Assembly (NCBI RefSeq): GCF_030159995.1
Contig: NZ_BSNM01000013.1
Location: forward strand, 62,001-126,000
Direction of reading: 5' to 3'
DNA: 64,000 nucleotides
DNA from: Litoribrevibacter albus
Lineage (GTDB): Bacteria; Pseudomonadota; Gammaproteobacteria; Pseudomonadales; Litoribrevibacteraceae
Made by a program: the position numbers and the translations under genes. Shown one piece after another: positions 14,516-22,518 of this stretch. The notes beneath the pieces were generated by a model. The model was not told the DNA's origin. It ran no database searches and saw nothing but the letters and a program-made list of their open reading frames with translations. Numbering within the stretch: position 1 is the stretch's first letter; every line of letters starts with the position of its first letter.

Positions 14516-15526
14516 TTAATTTTGTATTCTGCCGCAACCAGTCTCAATGCCGTGAGCCAACTTTTCTAAACAAGACACCATGTATTCAACATCTTTAGGT
14601 GAGATGATTAATCGTTGACCCTCCTTGTAAGATTGGTCTCCAGATTTTTGCGTATACTTTTTATCGATTATTCCTTCATTATGTGCCAATAGATGGCGCT
14701 TCTGGTAAAGCACTCCAAGTAATCTGAGCTCATCTTCAGACAGCCACGAATCTAACCCTTCTTGAAAAGCCTTTTTCCAAAGTTCACTGGTTTGATCTAA
14801 ACGCTGAAATGCATTGAAGGGGGGCGTTCCGAATCGCTGATACATTCCTTCACAGTATTTTTGAAAAGCAACTACACCATCACCAATGCATGTTTCGATT
14901 AACGATCTGCAAGTTAGCTCCGCTTCATCCTTGCCGACGGATTCGATCAAAGCACTTCTAACGACATCAAGGCTATCCTTTTTAGCTCGAATTTTCCGTA
15001 AGGAATCATGGAATGTTCTGGTTACAGAGTTATGACCGCATGCGGGACAGAAGTAAGCACTACCGATGACTGCAAATCGTGATTCGCATTCTTCGCACTG
15101 GATTTCCAGTTGCATTAATTCAGCAGCTTTTGCTGGAATTGTATATGTTCGTTTAGTTCCGCCTGTTACCTTCATTGACATTGAAATGAAGCTGTTCTTT
15201 GGTTGGCGACGATTAAACTTTTGAGCGCCAGTTCGAAGCGAGTTATGAATCTTACCTTTTATTACGGCTAATGCTTCTGACTTTGCGTGTTCAACCTGAG
15301 CTATTGTAAACCACTTATCAGAGGTTGCTTCATGTCGGCAAAGTGGGCACCACACTGCTTCATCTTTAAAGATATTTGCCCAATCATCTTTGTTGACTTT
15401 AAATATAAACTCACAACCTTCATTGGGGCATTGTTTGTCTATATATCCTTTGTCGTCTGACTCAATCTCAACAGATACTGAGTGCCCATTCATTCGATTC
15501 ATTTCTTTTATAAGATCCTCAAACAT
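14516..15526 (-). CDS. Zinc-ribbon protein with a C-terminal HEPN-like motif
   Basis: A 336-residue cytosolic protein. It has two predicted zinc-binding units: C33-x4-C38 with C60-x2-C63, and C144-x2-C147 with C160-x2-C163. The C-terminal helical half holds R277-x4-H282 (R-H-L-L-A-H), the signature of HEPN RNases. HEPN proteins often act in toxin or abortive-infection systems, but no antitoxin gene is evident. The start at 15526 is chosen because AAGGAGG (complement of 15531-15537) lies just upstream; the frame is open to 15553. The gene is more A+T rich than its neighbours, which suggests separate acquisition. Confidence 0.6.
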   Translation of the reverse strand: MFEDLIKEMNRMNGHSVSVEIESDDKGYIDKQCPNEGCEFIFKVNKDDWANIFKDEAVWCPLCRHEATSDKWFTIAQVEHAKSEALAVIKGKIHNSLRTGAQKFNRRQPKNSFISMSMKVTGGTKRTYTIPAKAAELMQLEIQCEECESRFAVIGSAYFCPACGHNSVTRTFHDSLRKIRAKKDSLDVVRSALIESVGKDEAELTCRSLIETCIGDGVVAFQKYCEGMYQRFGTPPFNAFQRLDQTSELWKKAFQEGLDSWLSEDELRLLGVLYQKRHLLAHNEGIIDKKYTQKSGDQSYKEGQRLIISPKDVEYMVSCLEKLAHGIETGCGRIQN

Positions 15527-15565
15527 TATTCCTCCTTGTATGCTGAATGGCACAATAACGTTGAA

Positions 15566-16192
15566 TTATTTTTTCGACTCTTTTGCAATATTAACCAATT
15601 CAGCCTGAAGTGACTTGTTATCGTCTCGTGCTTCTTTCAATTCTTCTTTGAGGCCTTTGATTTGCTCGTTTCGCTCGTCAACCCGTGCAGACAGGGCTGC
15701 CAATTCAGTCTGAAACCGCGCATTCTCTCCTTGGGCAGCGTCCAGGTCAGACTTCAATTTCTGGATCTTTTCACCTTGTTCGTGCTCCAGTGTTAGAAGA
15801 TCTGCAATACGTGTCTCCAGGCGAGAAATCTCATTCAGAGCTTCATCTCTCTCATGGGCTGCGGCGTCTATATTGGCTTGGGCTTCTTGCTGTATTTTTT
15901 CAACGGTAGCAGAAGCCAGTTTGCTCGCTGCTGTCCAAACCTGGCTGAGAGAGGTCTCGATGGCTTTTTTCAGCTCAGATGGAATTTCAAGGGCCGCTAC
16001 AACTCGTGCCTTTTGTGACTCTCTCCATTCTCGCATGGTGGGAGAAATGTGGGATAACGATCCACTCCCCATGCGCTCGCGCACCTGCTCATTGGTTGGG
16101 TTCTCGTTGCCCTCGGCAACCAATGCGTTGGCGGCCTCAACGATCCTTTCTTTGATTTCCGGTTTGATCTTCATGGGTATCTTGCCTGCCAT
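15566..16192 (-). CDS. KfrA-like DNA-binding coiled-coil protein
   Basis: A 208-residue protein of the plasmid KfrA type: an N-terminal helix-turn-helix domain (about residues 10-95, with the pattern N-P-T-N-E-Q-V-R-E-R-M-G-S-G-S) followed by a long continuous coiled coil (about 96-205, Glu/Lys/Ala/Leu heptads). KfrA proteins bind their own promoter and may form filaments that aid plasmid stability. It ends 39 bp upstream of the HEPN-like gene on the same strand, so the two are probably co-transcribed. A palindromic candidate operator sits just upstream of its start. Confidence 0.82.
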   Translation of the reverse strand: MAGKIPMKIKPEIKERIVEAANALVAEGNENPTNEQVRERMGSGSLSHISPTMREWRESQKARVVAALEIPSELKKAIETSLSQVWTAASKLASATVEKIQQEAQANIDAAAHERDEALNEISRLETRIADLLTLEHEQGEKIQKLKSDLDAAQGENARFQTELAALSARVDERNEQIKGLKEELKEARDDNKSLQAELVNIAKESKK

Positions 16193-16203
16193 GTATTAAA
16201 TGT

Positions 16204-16224
16204 ATGTATGTATCGTACATACAT
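16204..16224. promoter_or_regulatory. Candidate KfrA operator palindrome
   Basis: A perfect inverted repeat ATGTATGTA (16204-16212), TCG spacer, TACATACAT (16216-16224). It lies 12-32 bp upstream of the kfrA-like start and 115 bp upstream of the divergent 16339 gene, a fitting place for autoregulation of both directions. Confidence 0.6.
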
Positions 16225-16338
16225 CTAATACAATACGCAACAACCCGAGTCCGTCCAAGACTCTCCAAATGGAATTTTTGGCAGTTGCTAGTTTCAGGAG
16301 CCGTGAGATAGTGGATTCAATCGAATCAGGAGACGAGC

Positions 16339-16899
16339 ATGGACTACAAGTTTTTGAGTGTGGATCTGTCTGCGGCGACCTTTGAGGGACTCTCTTTGTC
16401 TCATCATCGGAAGATCGCATTATTGGGTACCATTACCATCTGGCTGGGGGTGGGTTACGCCTTCTACCTGGCAGCGTTGCGGTTGGACGCCCTTGGGTGG
16501 GCTGAGGATGTTGCTTCAGTTTTCCTGACTGGCGCGTTGATTCATTACATCGCTGGTGGTCAGTTCATCATGTATAGCGCTGCTCGGGCGCTGGCTAGGG
16601 TAACTCCTCTCGGTGTCCTTTACCGACAGGACAAGACCGTGCTTGATAAAGCCAAAAGAGAGCTGCTCTCGATAGCGCAGGAGGTTCAGTTCAGGGATTA
16701 CCTGGAATATGGCAAGATCAATCCGGCTATTCGATCCCGTAGTAGTTTGGTGGTGATGGCTCACCAGAAGAAGGGTGATCTGAATCAGTGGATTGGCAGT
16801 GCTCGGAATCTCAAGCAATTGGCGAATCTTGTTTATCAAATATACCTGGTTGAACAAATCCTCGCGCAAGACATCGAGCCCGAACTTCAACCTTCCTAA
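16339..16899 (+). CDS. Two-span membrane protein of unknown function
   Basis: A 186-residue protein with predicted transmembrane helices at about residues 27-48 and 55-78, then a cytosolic helical tail rich in Lys, Gln and Leu. Start ATG after CAGGAGACGAGC. It is divergent from kfrA and followed directly by a hairpin terminator, so it is a single-gene unit. No family is recognised. Confidence 0.7.
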   Translation: MDYKFLSVDLSAATFEGLSLSHHRKIALLGTITIWLGVGYAFYLAALRLDALGWAEDVASVFLTGALIHYIAGGQFIMYSAARALARVTPLGVLYRQDKTVLDKAKRELLSIAQEVQFRDYLEYGKINPAIRSRSSLVVMAHQKKGDLNQWIGSARNLKQLANLVYQIYLVEQILAQDIEPELQPS

Positions 16900-16904
16900 A
16901 TTAT

Positions 16905-16930
16905 AAAGGGTCATTCTCGCATGACCCTTT
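16905..16930 (+). terminator. Hairpin terminator
   Basis: AAAGGGTCAT (16905-16914), loop TCTCGC, ATGACCCTTT (16921-16930). Five bases after the stop codon. Confidence 0.7.
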
Positions 16931-16990
16931 AAACCTCCTTTTCCTCTACAGAATTCATACCATAGCTTCCAATAAAAAGTGGAGGCTTGG

Positions 16991-17155
16991 ATGTTTATCA
17001 GTACACCCTTTGTCAGATTCGCAGTTAACCGTCTCTATCGCCAAGGCAAGCTGGATAAGCAGCAGCGAGATTACCTGATTCTTCAGGACCGCCAGATCAA
17101 TGTGATGATCACTATTGGCGCATTGGTACTGCTCGCGGCCTATTACATTCGTTAG
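16991..17155 (+). CDS. Tiny membrane-anchored protein
   Basis: A 54-residue protein: a basic, charged N-terminal half and a C-terminal hydrophobic helix (about residues 36-52) ending in Y-Y-I-R, suggesting a tail-anchored protein. ATG 16991 follows GTGGAGGCTTGG. It is the first of a run of closely spaced genes reaching 20602. Confidence 0.6.
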   Translation: MFISTPFVRFAVNRLYRQGKLDKQQRDYLILQDRQINVMITIGALVLLAAYYIR

Positions 17156-17169
17156 ACAGGGGATTTCAT

Positions 17170-17454
17170 GTGAGCAATATCGTTCATGTTGACTTTAGTG
17201 CAAGGAAATCTGAAAGGGAATTCAGTGCGGACGTGTACTCCTTTGACATGAAAAAGTATCGGTTTCAGGTGGTGGCGACATCGATCACAGAAGCTTATTA
17301 CGCCTTTGTTGCTGAGGCTGTCCAGCATGGTGTGAATGTCATTCGTTGTATAGCAATTTATCTAGGGCTCGCGGACCAAAGGGCGGAGTACCAGGTTCCA
17401 GCAAAGGTTTGGCAACAATATGATCCGGTTGCTGGTGGATTGGTCGAGTTCTGA
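17170..17454 (+). CDS. Hypothetical soluble protein
   Basis: A 94-residue protein starting at GTG 17170 with GGGGA seven bases upstream. It has no signal peptide, membrane span or known domain. Its stop codon overlaps the start of the next gene (TGATG), so it is translationally coupled to the following membrane protein. Confidence 0.6.
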   Translation: MSNIVHVDFSARKSEREFSADVYSFDMKKYRFQVVATSITEAYYAFVAEAVQHGVNVIRCIAIYLGLADQRAEYQVPAKVWQQYDPVAGGLVEF

Positions 17455-17753
17455 TGATGAATTGGTTCCGATCTCCAAAATCCTACCCATACATTGTTGT
17501 TGCCACTGCATCAATACTGATGATGGTCATTCTCACCTCTGGTGAGCCTGTTTCCATCACTTTTCCTTTGCTGCTTTTTATGTCCGCAAAACTCAGCGTC
17601 ATCTTTGGTGCCGTTGAGATTGGGTTGTCGTCCATCGGGCGTTACGAAAGTAAAGAGGATGTATACCGGGCTATTAGCAGAGCTATCTCTGCATTTGGTA
17701 TGGCGATGTGCTTCATGTTGTTGATCGGTGCGTATGAGGCCGCGAAGAGGTGA
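17454..17753 (+). CDS. Small membrane protein
   Basis: A 99-residue hydrophobic protein with about three predicted transmembrane segments (about residues 12-29, 35-58, 76-94). ATG at 17454 overlaps the previous stop; ATG at 17457 is equally possible. Function unknown. Confidence 0.6.
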   Translation: MMNWFRSPKSYPYIVVATASILMMVILTSGEPVSITFPLLLFMSAKLSVIFGAVEIGLSSIGRYESKEDVYRAISRAISAFGMAMCFMLLIGAYEAAKR

Positions 17754-17764
17754 GGGCAGAATCC

Positions 17765-18160
17765 GTGAAAATTATCAGGATCAGCGAAAGTCATGTCTTA
17801 GCAAATGATCGTTGGCTTTATCACGTTCTTGAGCACCTGGATACCTTCACCTTGTTGGAGTGTCGGGGTAGAAGAGAACTCTGCCTTAGAGATATTACGC
17901 ACACGCTGATTCTTGATCATTTGGATGAAGCAGAAAGTCCTACAGAAATTTTGAACCAAGTGATGAGTGCTTCCTGCGAAATTAAAACGCTGGTTGTTGT
18001 GGCTTCGGAACCAGAAGCAGACATTAGTGGAATCGTTTTTGACCTGCATATAGCAATGCGGCAAGACCTTGATTGCTTGGAAAGCATTGGTGCTGTCTGT
18101 GTGAACGACTTGGGCATGGCAGTAAACCTAGTGAAGGACAGTTTGGTGAAAGCAGCATAG
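17765..18160 (+). CDS. Hypothetical soluble protein
   Basis: A 131-residue cytosolic protein of mixed alpha/beta character, without a recognised domain. GTG at 17765 has GAGG about nine bases upstream; GTG at 17750 overlaps the previous stop codon (GTGA) and is the alternative. Nine bases separate it from the next gene. Confidence 0.6.
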   Translation: MKIIRISESHVLANDRWLYHVLEHLDTFTLLECRGRRELCLRDITHTLILDHLDEAESPTEILNQVMSASCEIKTLVVVASEPEADISGIVFDLHIAMRQDLDCLESIGAVCVNDLGMAVNLVKDSLVKAA

Positions 18161-18169
18161 GAAACAGAG

Positions 18170-18754
18170 ATGAATGATGAAACGGCACAATTGATGGAGG
18201 AGGTGGATACCGAGAATCAAAAATCGGTTTCCTACGACGATGAAACTGTTATCTGGGAAGGAAGGCCTTCTCAGTGGGTGAACCTGGGCACTTTTCTCTG
18301 GTGGGGCGTGTTTTTCATCGGTTCTGCCGTATCACTGTTCCTCTGGGGTGCAGGTTTGAACGATGGGTACAGTACTCTCATCAATGAGGCTGTTTATTGG
18401 GTTTGCTATGGCCTTATGGGGTTGTCGATTACCAGCATTCTCTACGCCTATCTCTCTGTGCATTATGAGCACACTGTTATCACGCGAAACAAGATCAAGG
18501 AAGCGAAGGGGATCACAAGTATCTTCCGGCAGGAGTTGTTCTGCGAGATCAGCGACATCAAAGATATTAACAGCCCTCCAGCCGGGCTTCTTGGTCTTGT
18601 GGGGTTGTCAACGCTGGTTATTGAAACTAACGACGACGACCAGCCAATTATAAAGATCCGTGCGATCAAGAATCGCGACCAATTAATTGAAAAGCTCCTT
18701 CCTATTTGGCGCAAGCTGAAAATCGAGCGAAAGGGGTACTTTGGAGACCGATAA
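18170..18754 (+). CDS. Membrane protein with a bacterial PH-like domain
   Basis: A 194-residue protein. After an acidic N-terminus comes W-E-G-R-P-S-Q-W, a pattern typical just before the membrane hairpin of bacterial pleckstrin-homology (bPH_2/YdbT-like) proteins. Two transmembrane helices follow (about residues 37-60 and 75-99), then a beta-rich part with V-I-T-R-N-K-I-K-E-A-K-G-I that fits the PH-like fold. Such proteins sit in the inner membrane; their ligands are mostly unknown. The stop overlaps the next start by one base (TAATG). Confidence 0.65.
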   Translation: MNDETAQLMEEVDTENQKSVSYDDETVIWEGRPSQWVNLGTFLWWGVFFIGSAVSLFLWGAGLNDGYSTLINEAVYWVCYGLMGLSITSILYAYLSVHYEHTVITRNKIKEAKGITSIFRQELFCEISDIKDINSPPAGLLGLVGLSTLVIETNDDDQPIIKIRAIKNRDQLIEKLLPIWRKLKIERKGYFGDR

Positions 18755-19248
18755 TGAAAAAGACAAAGTATGCTGCCCTGTTTGGGGGTTTGGCGATTTC
18801 CTCCCTATGCCTTGCTGGACCGCCAGAGCGTCATGATCCTGCATTGAGGAATGCTACGAAAGAAACTGCTATTGAGTTTGTGGCCAAGTATTACGCCCAT
18901 ATGGATCGAGGGATGTCCAGGAGGCACCTTGAAAGTTACTGGACCGAAGACAAGATCGAGCAGCTCGATAAACTGACGGTAAGCATTGCTGAGAAAACGG
19001 GTAAAGAGCTGGTTCACGAAAGCCAGCGGCTAATGGATCTTGAGCACATGGAATCCCGGTGTGAAGACATTGACCTCGTGAAAGCTAAAGCCTATGGATC
19101 GCCATCGAGAAAGGCAAAGCTTGAGTATGTCGTTAACAATCACTGCGAGAGCTGGAGAGGGTCTTTTTCGAGAACCATTAACTTGCGGTTCTCTTCCGAT
19201 CAGAAACATTGGTTGATTGACGAAATTGAAGATGGAGAAAAGCAATGA
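18754..19248 (+). CDS. Exported protein of unknown function
   Basis: A 164-residue protein with an N-terminal signal peptide (K-K-T-K-Y, hydrophobic core, then S-L-C-L-A-G; the Cys gives a weak possibility of a lipoprotein). The mature part has the look of a small SnoaL/NTF2-like fold, but this is not certain. ATG at 18754 overlaps the previous stop and is preferred over the longer frame from 18706. It overlaps the next gene by 4 bp. Confidence 0.65.
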   Translation: MKKTKYAALFGGLAISSLCLAGPPERHDPALRNATKETAIEFVAKYYAHMDRGMSRRHLESYWTEDKIEQLDKLTVSIAEKTGKELVHESQRLMDLEHMESRCEDIDLVKAKAYGSPSRKAKLEYVVNNHCESWRGSFSRTINLRFSSDQKHWLIDEIEDGEKQ

Positions 19249-20090
19249 GGTTGTTAGGTATCTTGGCCGCGCTCAGTCTTTCATTATTCAGCTCTATTGC
19301 AGCGTCAGAGTCGAACAGTCCCGCAGAAAAGCCTTTCCCTGAAGTAACCTTTGACAAGGTTCAGGAAATATTCGGGCATAACTTGGACACTGACGATACC
19401 GTCCTCAAGACGCTGTTGTTGGCTATCGGGATGGATCACACATCAACTGAATCACCTCACGCCAACGAGCGGATTGGCATTCCCTATATAGTCCATGAAG
19501 GGCCGGGCTATTGGGTGGCGCGTCTTAAATCCGGTGAAAGAAAGCTTGAAGTCCTGGTCAACAATGCCTTGCTTCTGCTTTTCACCAAAGAAGAAATTCC
19601 CAAGGCGCAGGAGACGGCTTTTGCATTAATGAAGTCTGCCGCAGACAAAGGGTACTGGCCAGCGGATTACTATGTGGCAGAAAGTAATTTGTCGAAGCGC
19701 TTGACGGTGGATTACACCGAAGGCTCCTCGTCCGCAAGGGTGATGGATGAAAAGTCAAAGGTGATTGCTAAGGACACCATGACCCGATACAACCGTTGCG
19801 CTGACATGGGCTTTGCGCCTTGCCAATATCGAATTGGGTTCTGGCTATCCAACTCAACCAAGACGCTCAAAGATGGGCTGGATGTACTCAGAACGGCGAT
19901 TCACACCTCCAGAAATGACACTCGCTACCAGGGTGTGCTCGATGGCGCTTTAATCATGGCGGCAAAGGAGATCGTCTTTAAGGGGGATCAGGTCGGCATG
20001 GATAAGGTCGTCCGTGAAGAGTACGCCAATCTGGTAAAGCAGCAGCTTGCTATGCTTGGCAAGGCAGCAAAAGAAAGCGAAAAGAAGTAA
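19245..20090 (+). CDS. Exported Sel1-like helical repeat protein
   Basis: A 281-residue protein with a signal peptide (residues 1-20, cleavage likely after S-I-A-A-S). The mature part is helical, with at least two Sel1/TPR-like units such as A-F-A-L-M-K-S-A-A-D-K-G-Y and R-C-A-D-M-G-F-A-P-C-Q-Y. Sel1-type repeats mediate protein contacts in the periplasm. ATG overlaps the preceding stop (ATGA). Confidence 0.65.
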   Translation: MRLLGILAALSLSLFSSIAASESNSPAEKPFPEVTFDKVQEIFGHNLDTDDTVLKTLLLAIGMDHTSTESPHANERIGIPYIVHEGPGYWVARLKSGERKLEVLVNNALLLLFTKEEIPKAQETAFALMKSAADKGYWPADYYVAESNLSKRLTVDYTEGSSSARVMDEKSKVIAKDTMTRYNRCADMGFAPCQYRIGFWLSNSTKTLKDGLDVLRTAIHTSRNDTRYQGVLDGALIMAAKEIVFKGDQVGMDKVVREEYANLVKQQLAMLGKAAKESEKK

Positions 20091-20106
20091 CAGGTGAGGC
20101 TTCGAG

Positions 20107-20316
20107 ATGGACGTTCAATCATCTTCTTTTCGCTACGGCCTATATCTTGATCCGGCACCTGATGATGAGGTTGTACCTTGTCTGAAAGAGGCGGAAAAGA
20201 AGGCAAAAAGCTTGTCTATGGATAAAGGTGGCGTGCTCGTTGCTGTTTGGCAGGATGGGGATAGGGTTGTTCGCCTTTTCGCGGGTGGGGATGAGTTTGT
20301 TCCTGTGAAGCTCTGA
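20107..20316 (+). CDS. Small hypothetical protein
   Basis: A 69-residue soluble protein with a predicted beta-rich end (V-L-V-A-V-W-Q-D-G-D-R-V-V-R-L-F). ATG after GTGAGGCTTCGAG. No family is recognised. Confidence 0.55.
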   Translation: MDVQSSSFRYGLYLDPAPDDEVVPCLKEAEKKAKSLSMDKGGVLVAVWQDGDRVVRLFAGGDEFVPVKL

Positions 20317-20338
20317 TTTTGTATTGCTGGAAGCCCAG

Positions 20339-20602
20339 ATGATAACGTTTATAACCGATATTCTCACACCTGCTGAACCTGACATTCTGAAAGGGTTTGA
20401 GCACTATGATCTGGTTTTTGTACCGTTGGATGATGATTTAAGTGCAGACTTCCTTCGGATTTCACCTCCAGAAACTGGGTGGTCACACGATGAACTCTGT
20501 CGCCACTCTGGGAGGCTTGAGTGTGGTGATGCTTACCTCGCTCCTCCGGGTATTCCTCTGAATATCCCATCGGCTCAATGGGTCGGTAGCTCTGAGGTTT
20601 AA
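20339..20602 (+). CDS. Small hypothetical protein
   Basis: An 87-residue acidic protein. ATG 20339 is chosen over the earlier in-frame start at 20324, though its ribosome site is weak. It is the last gene of the + strand run; the next gene is convergent from 21456. No domain is recognised. Confidence 0.5.
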   Translation: MITFITDILTPAEPDILKGFEHYDLVFVPLDDDLSADFLRISPPETGWSHDELCRHSGRLECGDAYLAPPGIPLNIPSAQWVGSSEV

Positions 20603-20670
20603 ATTGCTACTGACCCAGTATGCGTTGAAATTGTGGTGCAACCTCCTTTGACTCCAGTGGCACAATTCTC

Positions 20671-21456
20671 CTATTGGCTCAGTATCTGCTGTACTGCCTG
20701 AAGAAGCTGCTCTGGCGTGCGGTACCCCTTCAGGAGGTAGTCCTGACCTGTCTGGTTATCCAGGATGCGGATAGCCGGTGTCGCAGTAATACCGGCGCGG
20801 CGGCCATCTTCATAATCCTGATTGATCTTGCCCTTATGGTCATCCGCGGCAAGACAGTTACCGATGAGGCTTCCGTTAAGTCCGAATGATCGAACGTATT
20901 CCGGAATATCACCCAGGCCTTTGCCATTTCCTTTTGTGTCCATCATGAACCTTTCCAGGGCGATCCACGCGGTTCGGTTGTCATAGGCTTCCTTTACGCA
21001 CTCAATGGCTTGGCTCTCAATGGCCGCGACCGGGTTATGACTGCCGAGGGGAAAGTGTTTGAATTCCCAGTTAATCACGCCTTGCGAGTGTTCTATGACT
21101 TGTTTGATGCTCCCGTGCATCTTTCGGCAGTAAGGGCATTCGATGTCTCCATACTCTTGAAGCGTAATTCTCGCGTTGAGCTCACCATAGATCAGTCGGT
21201 TGTCCGGCGTAGATGCCTGGGCTAACTGAAACTGTTCTTCCAAGTTGGACAGGAGCTCTTGCGCCTTGCGCTTCTCCAGAGAGGATAGCCGGTCATCGAC
21301 CAGTGCGATCACGTCATGTTGAGAGAGGTGCTCCATGAGGGGCTGGTCAGTGCTGGTCTTCAGGTTAATCAGCTCCGTGTGTAGATAGATGTTGGATGCT
21401 ATAAGAGCGACTGTTGAGATGGTCAAAACCCCGGTTATTAACTGATTTCCGCGCAT
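20671..21456 (-). CDS. Membrane-anchored DsbA-family thiol oxidoreductase
   Basis: A 261-residue protein with an N-terminal transmembrane anchor (about residues 7-25), a coiled segment (about 45-80), and a DsbA-like thioredoxin domain. The active site is E-C-P-Y-C-R (about residues 106-111) and the cis-proline loop is T-A-T-P-A-I (about 220-225). It would form or shuffle disulfides in the periplasm. SXT-like elements carry a dsb-type gene near their transfer genes, where it may help conjugative pilus proteins fold; no transfer gene is visible here. The start follows GAGGC on the minus strand. Confidence 0.88.
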   Translation of the reverse strand: MRGNQLITGVLTISTVALIASNIYLHTELINLKTSTDQPLMEHLSQHDVIALVDDRLSSLEKRKAQELLSNLEEQFQLAQASTPDNRLIYGELNARITLQEYGDIECPYCRKMHGSIKQVIEHSQGVINWEFKHFPLGSHNPVAAIESQAIECVKEAYDNRTAWIALERFMMDTKGNGKGLGDIPEYVRSFGLNGSLIGNCLAADDHKGKINQDYEDGRRAGITATPAIRILDNQTGQDYLLKGYRTPEQLLQAVQQILSQ

Positions 21457-21565
21457 AAAAGCCTCATTTTTCCAGCAAATAAGGCACTTTAATCAATCTG
21501 GTTGCTGAGATCCGGGTTAATGGGTCAGGTATCCTCAACCTATTACCATGAATGCTCAAAGTTGT

Positions 21566-21592
21566 TTTACAGTATAAAAACTTTACAGTAAA
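21566..21592 (+). promoter_or_regulatory. Candidate BrxR operator repeats
   Basis: TTTACAGTA occurs twice, at 21566-21574 and 21582-21590, 16 bp apart; the second lies in the palindrome TTTACAGTAAA (21582-21592). It is 48 bp upstream of the brxR start in an A+T-rich promoter-like region. WYL regulators of BREX islands are known to bind repeats upstream of their own gene. Confidence 0.5.
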
Positions 21593-21639
21593 TAAATTTT
21601 GGGGTAGCCTGATTGTGTGATGGTTTAATGAGGCTACTC

Positions 21640-22506
21640 ATGGCTGATGAAAAGCATGAAGTTCTACTAAGGCTGAGAGCAATTGAATTGCTGGCGTACT
21701 GGGAGGGACGATTGGTTACCAATCGGCTCATGTCCTGGTTTGGTATTAGCCGACAACAGGCTTCATCTGATATTAAGCGTTATATAAGTGTTCACAATCC
21801 TGGCTCCCTTTATCACGATCCGGGAGTTAAAGGGTATGTCCCGCAAGGAGACTTCCAACCGGTCTTAACGAAGGGTCATATCAACGAATACCTGGATATG
21901 ATTTCTGGTCTGGTCAGCGAATCTGTCGCAGTGACCCTTGAATCTGAAGACCATCTTGCTGCTGTCCAATTGCCCGATCGCACTGTTCGGCCAGAAATAG
22001 TGCGAGAAATATTGCGAGCTTGCCGGACGCAAACCAGTGTGAAAATTCTCTATGCCTCGATGACAAACCCGATATGGAGTGAGCGGGTTATATCTCCGCA
22101 TACCCTGGTTTATACGGGCTTCCGTTGGCATGTTCGAGCGTATTGCCACAAGCGTGGTGAGTTCCGTGACTTCATTCTGTCCAGGATAGACCGGACACCA
22201 AAACCTGCTACAGAGTCGTCACCCGATCCAATGCAGGACTCATTGTGGAATGAGCAGATCCTGTTAACCATTGTGCCAAACCCAAAGCTGAACGATGGGC
22301 AGAAGGCGCTGGTAGAGAAGGATTTTGGTATGCCGGATGGTCGGTTACAGATTTCGGTTAGAAAAGCACTGGCACACTATACCTTGCAGCGTTACCAGGC
22401 GGCGATAACCGTTGATGAGGCAGCCGATGAGTTTAAGTTCCCTATCATCCTACTGGATTCAGATCGAAAGAAACTGAGTCCCTTTTTGTTTGGCTCAGAG
22501 TCTTAG
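21640..22506 (+). CDS. brxR: BREX WYL-domain transcriptional regulator BrxR
   Basis: A 288-residue regulator. Residues about 10-50 are a winged helix (L-A-Y-W-E-G-R-L, then R-Q-Q-A-S-S-D-I-K-R-Y). The middle holds a WYL-type domain (about 130-180) with the variant motif G-F-R-W-H-V-R-A-Y-C, followed by a C-terminal dimerisation part. BrxR proteins repress BREX transcription and may sense a nucleic-acid signal through the WYL domain. ATG at 21640 has GAGG (21630-21633) six bases before it. The stop is 12 bp before brxA. Confidence 0.9.
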   Translation: MADEKHEVLLRLRAIELLAYWEGRLVTNRLMSWFGISRQQASSDIKRYISVHNPGSLYHDPGVKGYVPQGDFQPVLTKGHINEYLDMISGLVSESVAVTLESEDHLAAVQLPDRTVRPEIVREILRACRTQTSVKILYASMTNPIWSERVISPHTLVYTGFRWHVRAYCHKRGEFRDFILSRIDRTPKPATESSPDPMQDSLWNEQILLTIVPNPKLNDGQKALVEKDFGMPDGRLQISVRKALAHYTLQRYQAAITVDEAADEFKFPIILLDSDRKKLSPFLFGSES

Positions 22507-22518
22507 GGGAGGTTGAGT

